DNA from: Margaritifera margaritifera
Taxonomy: Eukaryota > Mollusca > Bivalvia > Unionida > Margaritiferidae
Assembly (NCBI GenBank): GCA_029931535.1
Contig: JAQPZY010001415.1
Span: forward strand, 744,001 to 808,000
Direction of reading: 5' to 3'
Length of the DNA: 64,000 bases
The translations under genes and the position numbers were made by a program. Shown here one piece after another: positions 12,948-24,900 of the stretch. Positions within the stretch are counted from its first letter, which is position 1, and each line of letters begins with the position of its first letter. The notes beneath the pieces were generated by a model, which did no database searches, had not been told where the DNA came from, and saw only the letters and a list, made by a program, of their open reading frames with translations.

Positions 12948-15900
12948 TAATAATACTGATTGATACATACTTTGCTTCCAACTTCTTCAGGAATAGTGCT
13001 CCACCTTTTGATGCTAGCATCATAGGTGTAGAGACTGCTTGAAAAGCTGAAGCCACTGGACCTGTACACCATCCCACCATGGATGTAAATGGTTCTGGAC
13101 GGTTCATCATACACTGCAGAATGCCCGTACAATCCTGTAATTTTTGGATGAATTATTGAGAATAATTACACAATGTATCTCTGTACATATGAAGATGAAT
13201 ACAATTTTTGAAAGTTTTCTGAATTATATATATAATGACACAAAAACTGATAATGGTGCAAATACAAAACAGTTTCCCAACGTTTCGAGCTAAACAAGCT
13301 CTTCATCAGGGGAAGAAACAATTTACATCCACAAAATAAACACTAAGAGAGAAAGTGGAATTGACAAAGAATGATAGTTACAGCCAGATGTTTGTTGTTA
13401 TGTATACTGCTCATTTTGTAAACAATATCTTTACATAGCATTTGAGTTAAAGACCAGTTTTGTTAGCAGCTGGACTGTTATTTCCATGTCTTGCTGTGAC
13501 AAAAGTCAGGTACAAAAAGTAATTTTCCATAAAAATTACTCATATTCTGATTTGAGAATTGTCAGGTAGATCAGTATTTTTCCCATTAGAATTACTCATA
13601 TTGTGATGTGACATAGGTCTTGTAGGCATGTGTATTTATATACAGATTTTGGTAAAAAAAAATCATTCCTATTCTAGAATTGCGGGTCTAAAAGATCAGT
13701 CTGTAAGGAATCTATTTTAGTTGTGTTGTTAAAATCAGATATAATTCAGAGAGGAATTATTTGTTTAAACTATTCATTGGAACAACTAAAGTGCTCATAG
13801 ATTTTAGGACTTTTTGGGATTTATGTGAACTCATTCAAATACATTTTGGATTACATCACTGTTTTACATCAGGACATTCAAGACTTGTGGTACATAAGGA
13901 CATTCAAGGCAATTGGAATTAATTCGAAACATTATATTTTTGGGTTTGTGATTAGGACACTTAGGATTATTTGGATTTTAATTCACGTTATTGTCTTTTG
14001 AATTTTCATTTTAACTGCCTAGAAATAAATTGCTTGTTGATTTTACTTACATCATTCGTTTCACTTTCTTTCTGTTACATATTTTTAAGACCTACAGTCG
14101 TAACAATGTACACTGATTTTATTCACAAGGTTTTCAAAATGGTTTTTAATTATTAATACTGATTTCAAATGGTTTTGCACCATGGTTTATAATTATTAAT
14201 ACTGAGTTCAAATGGTTTTGCACCATGGTTTATAATTATTAATACTGATTTCAAATGGTTTTGCACCATGGTTTATAATTATTAATACTGATTTCAAATA
14301 AAATTAATATAAGTTTTGTCCAATTGCATAACATGCATGATTTTTAAATGACATTTTAAATATTTCAAAATCAGTTATACCTTTCTTACTTTATATGATA
14401 TTATTTACTCACATTAGTGTGATCCCCCTCTAGAAAGGCCACCCCTTATATAAGGCCACTTTCCACTTTCCTGCTGTAGAAGGGGTGACCTTATAAAAGG
14501 GGGACAACTATAAAAGCAGGACAATGGCCTTGACAGCTCATAATCCTTAAATAATATTGTTAATGAGTGCCCATTACTAAGTTCTGTCACTGTTACAAAG
14601 CACCACAGTACAGCTTGCACATTTTAAAACAATCGTTCTGAAGTCATTTGATGTTTTCTTACCCAATAAAAATTATCTATCAGCACATGCCAAATCCAAG
14701 ACCAGAGACCACTGGTCAAGTAGTCTTCTTGTTTCATAACAGTAAACAAATTAAAATAAAAAAGTTGTGGCATTTTCTATAATAAATGCAAAAGTCACTG
14801 AGTGAAATCGATATTTGGATAATATCTTTTTTTGTGCTTACACTGTTGTTGCTTTTTCTCAATACGTTTTTATTGTACAGTTCTGATTCTTGGTTGTAAC
14901 TGTATTTTATTTACTGACAGTGCATATAAAGGATGTGTGTACATTGCTGAACTTTTTCAAACCCCTGCAAAAGAGTGAGACTTGTTCCACCACCACCTAA
15001 ATGGTAAAAGTTAATACCATAATATGGATTAAAAAAATCAGTGTTTATAACATGTCTTTTTGTTTTTTATTTCTTTTGTACACAGGCACTGGCTGTTAAA
15101 TGCATTTACCATTCATACTTATTTACAAAGGAAAGAATCACATTTTTCAACCAACAGCTGTTTTTATTTTCATTTCCTACTGATAGTACCATTTCCCAAC
15201 TGACAGACTCACTAATTTGTGGTCATCTTGTACTCAATCCAGCCCTCAACTAGAATCACGTCAAAAGCAAATTCACCAACAAAATCAATAAATCAATTGA
15301 TAACTTGGTTTCAGCTAAATCTATAGGAATATTTAATAAGCATGTAATAACTCTGCATAGCCATGTGGAGTTTGGCATGTTGTGACATTGGCTCTCATAA
15401 TTAAAACAGGAGTAAATTGTTCGTTCAGAAGTGTTAACTGACAATGGAATATCACCTGGCACTGAAATAGTAGGGCCCTTGCAAATGTGGAAGATGACAA
15501 TCATCACGTAACTGAACAAATAAGTTTACATTCACCAAGTAATGTCTCTCTCTCTCCAATACAAACATAACACACTATAACAGCTACAAAGAAATATTTC
15601 TCTGAATACAAACGTATCCACTGACACAACATTGTTGTTACATCCATCTCTCTCCCTCTCTCTCTCACCAACACACTGACACAACACTGCTGTTACATCC
15701 ATCTCTCTCACCAACAGACACAACACTGTTGTTACATCCATCTCACTCCCTCTCTCTATCACACACACACTGACACAACACTGTTGTTATATCCATCTCT
15801 CTCCCTCTCTCACCAACACAATGAAACACTGTTGTTACATCCATCTCTCTCCATCTCTCGCATACACACACTGACACAACATTGTTGTTACATCAATCTC

Positions 15901-18900
15901 TCTCCCTCTCTTGCACACACACACTGACACAACACTGTTGTTACATCCATATCTTTCCCTCTCTCTCACATACAGATACTTTCACTCATAACACCAAAAG
16001 TCCTTTTGAGTTTTTTTATTTTTGTAATTAGATTCATGAGGTTAATGTTGCAGTATGAATATAAGTTGCACATAACTTGGCCATCACAATCACCTGCTGT
16101 CAAACTGGACTAACATATTACGTATGTCTGAATTACACAGAGGTTTTTAAAGTTATTATCAATAATTCATGATTTATTACTTATTACTCAAAAACGTGTT
16201 ATCAAAGGGAACAGTCGAGTATATGAGGCAAATGGGATAACAATTGTACCAGTTTATTTTCATGTTAGCACAGGCAAGTATCATAGATCACAGATTCTTT
16301 TCAGGTCCAATCCCTTTATATTTTGTACACAGTCAGTACCCAAAGATAATTATTATGTTTTTGACATATAAATTTTTCACACTTTAAAAAAATTTCGGGT
16401 ATGTAAAAAGTATTGTAATTATTCAAATATACGTGCCCTTTTTTTTAGCCTCTTTCAATTATTAGAGCGCTTGTAATAGATGCATTTTTAAGGAACTTCA
16501 AATTTTAATTAACTTTAGAGGGTTTACCTTTTCAATGATGAAAATTTTTATTTTTTACATGCAGGTGAAATATTCTAATTCTATTCTAATATTCTATTTT
16601 TCTACAAAATAAAAATGTTGTGACTGTTTATTGTGTTATGATAATTTCTTATTAACTGCAACTTCTAACAAATTAATCAGCTTCCCTGTAACATTCATGT
16701 ATATTGTAGCTTACATGTAGATTTAGTGCAAGTCACACAACAAAACCAATTATAAACTACAATCAAAGGTGCTGAAGATTATATATCTTAAACTGATCTA
16801 TTTTTCATTATCTATATAAACAATATGTTTGTCATGGTTTAATTATTTGAAGGCACAGGTGCAGAGCAAATCTGACATCATCTCATTAGATTCCAGTGAT
16901 TAAAACAAAGACAGCAGCTATCACATGCGAACATGTTTGCAATTACATGTTTGAGTTTATAATATGTAATGTATATAAATAATTCTGTATACAGGTCTTA
17001 ACTGTTTGTTATATATATATATTATATATTATATGTATATGTTTTTGTTTTTATTTATAATTTCCCTACTGGTAACCTTGTTTCCCTACTGATAACTTCA
17101 CTGTGGGCTTCTTGGACCTGATTCCTGCCATGACTAGAATTACCAGCAGAGTGAATTTAGTTTCAGCCAAATCTCTGGACATATTTAATTAGCATTTAAT
17201 AACTCTGCATAGCCATGTGGTTTTTGGCATGTTGTGACAATGGGTCTTGTAATTAAAACTGGAATGAACTGTTGGTGCTAAGTTACAATGGCATAAAATA
17301 CTTGGCAGTGCACTTGTACATGAGCAAGATCACAGCCATGAAGTAATTGAACTGAGACTACAATTGCCATGTAAAGTCTCTCTTTTTCTCCATTGCCAAC
17401 ATAACACACCTAAATAGCTAAAAAAATACAGGTCTGAAAACACACAATTTTACACACCGACATAATGTTATTGTTTCCTCCATCTCTCGCTCACATACAC
17501 ACATTAATCAATAACAACAGAAATCTTTTTGACTTCTTTTAATGTATCAAGTTTGGGGTACGACTGCCAAATTTCTTTCATTACATTATTAATTTAGCGA
17601 TGAAAGGGAATATCAGTTGGTAGGATTAGTCTTTAATCATTCTATAACATGCAATGAATTAGGGTTTAACTTGTGCTTGGATTATCATTTTGCATAATTA
17701 ATTAAAGACCAGAGAACTGCAAACAAGATAACCAAAATTCACTGCTAGTCACCTTTACATGACATCAATTATCGTCAATGCCTTGGGCATTTGCATTACG
17801 ATTTGTTTGTTTAGAGGTTTATTGTCATCCTAATGAGACTAACCTTTGAGTTATGACCTATTTTTGTATTGTAAGGACTTCAATGAATAAATTCATTACA
17901 TATTTCACATCCAAATAAATGTGTCTAACTTTTGTTTAGTGCCAATTTAACTCAGAATTGTCAATTATTTTACTCAATATTTTCAAAATTCATAACTATG
18001 ATTTTCAATCTTGGGATTGCCTATATAAGATACAAATTAACTTCTTTCAATTTGAAGGGCGCTGACTTTAGAGCAGCCCCAAAATTAGAACAACTACAGT
18101 AATATATGAATTACAGTAATTGTTTATTACAATTATGTTTTTAATGTCTTGTTCTATCCCTACCTAGCTGTCTTTGAGATCTGAGTGAGTGTTTGTAATA
18201 CGAGATTAATAACTGAGGTTATTAATTAAGGTTAATAATTGAGGTTGCTTTTAATTAGGTATCAGAGTAAGTCAAACATTACAGGTCACAATTTTATGAA
18301 ACAATTCACTATGCAAAATGCGGAATAATTTCAGGACATAAAGAAAAACAGAAATGATCCGAGTGAGTGCTTGTAATATGAGGTTAATAATTGAGGTTGC
18401 TTTAAATTAGGTGTCATAGTAAGTCAAACTATGCAAAATGATGAATAATTTCAGTACATAAAGAAAAACAAATGATCCAAGTGAGTGCTTGTAATATGAG
18501 GTTAATAATTGAGGTTGCTTTAAATTAGGTGTCATAGTAAGTCAAACTATGCAAAATGATGAATAATTTCAGTACATAAAGAAAAACAAATGATCCAAGT
18601 GAGTGCTTGTAATATGAGGTTAATAATTGAGGTTGCTTTAAATTAGGTGTCATAGTAAGTCAAACTATGCAAAATGATGAATAATTTTAGGACATAAAGA
18701 AAAACAGAAATGTTACCTAAAGGTACAGCCCCCTGCATATTAGCCCGACTGAGCTGCTGCCAGCTGTTGATGTAAAACGAGGTGGTGTTGTACTCGTACA
18801 CATGGTCACTGAAGTAATACTCCGTTGAGAATCCTCCAATCACAACAAGGTTCGTATCTTCAACCAGCGTTAAGGAGTGACCTGCCAATCCTATCACTAA

Positions 18901-21900
18901 TGTTGGTACCTTCAGTAGAAAAAAAGTGTATTATTACTGTATGATAATTATTAATACGCTAAATATTTAAACATGCAAAATCACACATTCGTACTCTGTA
19001 ACATTAAGTGGTAGTCAGCTGTGAAAGGAACCAGTGCATACTAACATCATAAATTGATACTTTGCTTCATTATTTGGTTGTCAGGAGTAAAATGAACATG
19101 TGCAGACACACATCATATATTGGTACTTTTGTACCATTATGTGGCAGTCAGGAGTGAAAGGGACCTGTACAGACTGATATCATATATTGGTACTTTGTAC
19201 CATTATGTGGTAGTCAGGAGTGAAAGGGACCTGTACAGACTGACAACATATATTGGTATTCTGTACCATTATGTGGTAGTCAGGAGTGAAAGGGACCTGT
19301 ACAGACATCATATATTGGTATTCTGTACCATTATGTGGTAACCAGGAGTTAAAGGGACCTGTACAGACTGACATCATATATTGGTACTTTGTACCATTAT
19401 GTGGTAGTCAGGAGTGAAAGGGACCTGTACAGACATCATATATTGGTATTCTGTACCATTATGTGGTAGTCAGGAGTGAAAGGGACCTGTACAGACTGAC
19501 ATCATATATTAGTATTTTGTACCATCATGTGGTAGTCAGGAGTGAAAGGGATCTGTACAGACTGACATCACATATTGGTATTCTGTACCTTTATGTCGTG
19601 GCCAGGAGTTAAAGGGACCTGTGCAGAATAACATCATATATTGGTACTTTGTACCATCATGTGGTGGCCAGGAGTTCAAGGGACATGTCCAGAATAACAT
19701 CATATATTGGTATACTGTACCATTATGTGGTAGTCAGGAGTTAAAGGGACTTGTGCAGAATAACATCATATATTGGTACTTTGTACCATTATGTGGTGGC
19801 CAGGAGTTAAAGGAACTTGTGCAGAATAACATCATATAGTGGTACTTTGTACTGTCATGCAGCAGTCAGGTGTGAATGGGACCTATGCAGACTGAGATCA
19901 TATATTGGTATTCTGTACCATTATGTGGTGGTCAGGAGTAAAAGGGACAAGTGCAAACTGACTTCTCATTTTGTTTACTTTTGTAAATTTGTGAATAATC
20001 ATTAACTAACTATCAGCAAAGGGCCCTGCTCACTTTAATTTGCTTGGCTTGGCCTTAAGCAGAGGAAAGGGCACTCATGTGCCATAACTATTCTAAATCA
20101 TAATGTAGAACACTAGAAATTAAACTCATTCAAGGTCTCATCATTATAAAAGTGCCTGCAACATTTGCTTGAAATCCAACAAGCTTTGGTAAAGTTATGC
20201 TGCAGAACTCAAAGTAAGGAAGATGGGTAATCAGGGGGCATAACTCCTTGTAAATGTAGTGGAATGCTGGAAATCAAACTCCTTCGAGACTTTATCATTA
20301 TAAACTTGCATACCAAATATGGTGCAAAATCCAACATACCTTGGTACAGTTATGCTGCAGAAACCAAAGGATGAGCAATCAGGGGACATAACTCCTGTAA
20401 ATGATGTTGTAGAAATCTAGAAATCAAACTCATTCAAGGTCTCATCAATATTGAGTCGTATGCCAAATATGCAAGTCCAGCACTCCTTGTGGAAGTTAAG
20501 CTTTGGAAACTAAAGTTAGGGGGAGGCAATCAGGAGACCATAACTCCTCTAAATGATGACAGAGATGGCTGGAAATTGAAGTATTTCGAGGTCTCAAAAA
20601 AAAAGAAGCTGCAAACCAAATTTGGTTACAATCCAGCAATTCCCAGTAAAGTTAAGTTATCTTGCAGACATTAAGTTCTTGACAGATGAAAAGACTGACA
20701 GACATGAGTACTAAAAACCTTTGCCAAATTTGTCAAGCAGGGTTCTAATACAATTTTTATGATTAGGGATCATGCAAAGCAAAGATGCCAACCCATGAGC
20801 ATGCTTATCAGAAAGCAAATTTTATAGTAAATTATGTTTCTTCGATAATACTTACCTGATTACATTAACATCAGGATAACTCTCTGCTACCTCCGAATCC
20901 AGCCCTCCCGGAAAGACGAAAAAACATCTTTCTGTCTATACATTATATAGACAAAGGGAAGCAACTCTTACAAGCTAACTCCCCTTTCTACCTGCTAGGT
21001 GGCTACCATTATACCCGGATGTAACCAGTTTTTACTTGAGCAAAAATCTTAATGGATGCTCGCATTGTGGGGAAGGGAGGGAGGGATTATTTGTAATGTG
21101 ATCAGGTAAGTATTATCGGAGAAACACAATTTACTAAAAAAAATTGCTTTCTCTGTCAAATACATTATCTGATTACATTATATTAGGAGAACAAGTAGGA
21201 GGAGGAGCAAATGCTAATTATCCTATCTCTACCTGTGTCACCCAGTAGGAGCATGATTGCTCTACTAACGGATGAAATTCTCCTAATGATCTTAGTTTAA
21301 CACAACAGGAGACCTTTTGTTTATACACGTGCGAGGGAGATCTCTGTGGGATTCCGCACCTGATTATGGTCTCACCCATAAAGTTTTCAGGTAAATCCAG
21401 CGAAAGTGGCCAATACCGCCTGATTTCAAGGTTGTGATGTGCTGTCATGAATGGAGAATAGTCACTGTCTGTGCAACTACCATTGGCGCGATGAGGTTAA
21501 GTTCTCTCCTTAGCGAGGCCATATTCTGCAGATAGAAGCTGGAGAAAGTGGTCTGGGCATACCATTGAAGTTACTCCATTATGTCTCAAATTGAGAAATT
21601 ACATTTGAATGCCAGGCTCGTGAAAATTGTTCATATTTACTGAGCAGAGATTTTCATGAGGTGCACCTGTTCCTGAGAGAGGTCAGTGTATGCAAATTTT
21701 ATAACTCCCTTTAACCAAGCAGCTAGCACTTGTGGTGTTATGTCTTGTTTTCTGGACTTGAGAGGCAGAAAAAGCCTGGTCCGGCTGTTGTGGATGCTAT
21801 TTGCATGCTTCTGATAATACAGCATCTTGGAGCTTCATGTCTCTTGACATTATTGATCAAGGAGAGAAGACAAATAGTTATTTGTTGAATGACTAGTGAC

Positions 21901-24900
21901 AGCAACGTGTTTTATGTGATAACACAAGGTTGTGCCATTAGGACAACTGATCCATCCAGACGGAACTGCATGTAGTTCGGGTCCACGGAGAGGGCATGTA
22001 GCTCACTGACTCAGCATGCCAAACAAGTGCTATCAGGAAACAAGTCTTATATGATAGCTGATTGATGGATGTGGTTGACAGGGGCTAGAACTTGGATGAG
22101 TTTAGCCATGACAACACCCAGGAGAGTTTCCATTTTGGGAATAAGTGAGCATGGTCTGGATAAATTGAAATTGGACAGCAAGTCGGAAAAGTTCTTCTTG
22201 TGTCCAATATCGTCTTGTATATGGTGTCAGAACTTGTTAAAGATCATGGACTGGTATCCCTTTATGGTGATCAGGGTTAACTTCTTGTCATCAAAGAGAA
22301 AGAAAAAGAAGATGGCCAGTTGAGGAATGGAGGTGGAAAGTGCTGTGATGTAAATGATGTGACACCAGTCATTAAAAACCCACCATTTCTCTTTGTATGC
22401 CTTCAGAGTGAAGGGCCTTCTTGCTGTTGTGATCCTCTCCACAACTGAAGTTCTGAACTCCCTTTTCGCACAAGGCATCCCTGACAAGTGCCAGGCATGA
22501 AAGATGAGTTTCTCTTGACACGGATGGAACAGTGGCGACCTGGACTGCGTGAGCTTTCCTGGGTACATCTGGTGCTAGGGCTAGCAGGTCGCTGATCCAG
22601 GATTTGTCCCACCATCAGGGGCAATCAGAACTCTCTGTCAGTTGGTGTTCCTCACCTTCTGAACTACTTTTGGTATCTGGATAAAGGTGTAAGCCCACAT
22701 TCCTTCACAGCTGACTGATAGAGCATCGATGGCCCATGCTTCTGTATCTGGAAAAGGGGAGACGAAGGTGGGCAATTTGTTGTTCCACCTCGTTGCAAAA
22801 AGATCTAACATTTGGCAGCCCCATAGATGCAGACTTGATTGAATGTAGAAGGATGGAGAGACCACTCTGTATGAAGCAGTTGCCCTCTCGTTTACCGGGA
22901 GTTGGCTAAAATGTTGAGCTGTCTTGGCATGTGGTGAATCTGGATATTTATCTGCTAATGGGCGCACCACTGAAGGTAATCCCATACCATGACACAAAGG
23001 TCCAGTGATTTCGTCCTTCCCTGTTTGAGGTACATGACCACTATCGAATTGTCCAACAGTATCAGGACTGTATGTCCACGCATGCATTCTACCCAAGTGT
23101 TGGAGGCATTGAGAATGGCTTTCATTTCCAGGAGGAGGATGTGAAGAGTCATCTCCTGAAGGGTCCACTTGCTACTGACTATCATAAAGTCTGGTAGCAA
23201 GTGTGCTCCCCAACCCGACAGACTGGCATCTGTACAAATCGTTATTTCCGGATGTGGGTTTTTGAGGGGTATTCCCGCGGTGAACCACTTCCTGTCGTGC
23301 CATTGGAGAAGGAAGTTTTTGATAATGGTTGAGGTCATAATTTTCTGATCTAGATGGCCCCTGAAAAGTTGCCATTGTCCGAGAAAGGCCATTTGTAATA
23401 GGCGCATGTAAGGGCTAAGGGGTAACAAATCTGCCGCCACATTGAATAGGCTGAAAAGTTGAAGAAACTCCCTTGCCGAGATAAACGTTTTGTTTGAAAT
23501 CCTCTCCGATGCATGAACAATGTTTTTGATGCATTTGGGAAGGAGATATACAAGATTGAGGTGTGTGAAAAACTCCATACCAAGATGGATGAAATGTTAC
23601 GATGAGATAAGGTCTGACTTCTTGACATTTATAATCCACCCTAGACTGCAAATGAAGGAAAGAAGGTTGTTCACATCTTGGACCAAAACCAAACTTACCC
23701 AATGTTTTTGAAGGAGGTTGTCCAGTTATGCCACCATAACTGTGGAAGAGGTCATCCTGAACCTTGAGATTACACAGTCTAAAGCTTTTGTAAAGGCCCA
23801 AGGACTTAGGTTGAGGCCAAAAGGAAGAGCATGGAATTGATATACTTTACCCCAAAAGAAGATATCTGTATGACGTTGAATGGATTGGAACAAGAAAATA
23901 TGCATCCAACAGGTCTAGGCTGATAACATAGTTGTCACGTTGCAATGAATGACAGACAGACTTTGCTATCTTCATCTTGAATTTTGGGGCTGAAACAAAT
24001 TGGTTGAGCCTGCAGAGGTCAATTACAGGTCTCAATTTGCAGCTGGGCTTTGTCACCAGAAACAGTCTGGAGTAGAAGCCTTGAGAGTATGGCTTTCTCT
24101 TATGTATCTCCTTCTGTAGTATGTCCGGCTACATGGGATTGCTTGTGGTTTCCATCATAAAAAGGGGACATCGAAAGTGGAGGAGGCCAGATAAATGAAA
24201 ATCTGAGGCCCTCTGAGACAACTTGGATCAACCAATTGTTTTGCGCAAAGAGGTTGATCCTAGCCTGACAAAAAATAAATCTGGTGTGCATGGGTGGGTT
24301 GCCAGCAGGCAGGGAAAATTGTAAGTCACTGATGGGTGGCGGGAGGCTTGGAGGAGGATAAACGTTTTTCTTCTATCTCCCCTCCCTGCCTGATGGTGAG
24401 AAGTAGGGGTGTATGACCTACTATAATTCATCTGGCCATGTATATTCTGTCATCCTTGGGAATTGCCTATATTGTATCCCTGCTGATGATTGTCCCTTCT
24501 CTGGAACAATCCCTGAACAGGACATCCAGATATGGGAGCTTGTGCTGACAGATGTACGGCAACTCTTGTGCCGTCTGTTTTCCGACCTCCTTAATTCAAC
24601 CCCCGAACACATGGGGAGAGCCAAATGGGAGGATACACAAGGCTGCCGCATGGCGTGGTTTTAGGGAAGAGTGCAGGAGTGCATCTCTTCCAAGTCCATG
24701 TTGCAGGAGGCTATCAGGGTGTTAGTCAAGATGTCGTGAGAAGCCCTATTCACGACATAGGTGATATAGCTCCCTGAATCCCAGGTGTGATCGCTTCCGA
24801 CCTTCTTAGTGAGGCGAAAATTTGCCAAGGACACTAGGTCATGTAGGGACGAAGTTGATATAACAGTACTCACTAGCTTGAAGGTGGCATTGAATACTTG

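Noticed and set aside
22638..23168. 176-codon minus frame as an independent gene
   Set aside because: It mixes an out-of-frame shadow of the DIRS RNase H with the in-frame linker; it is part of the decayed element.
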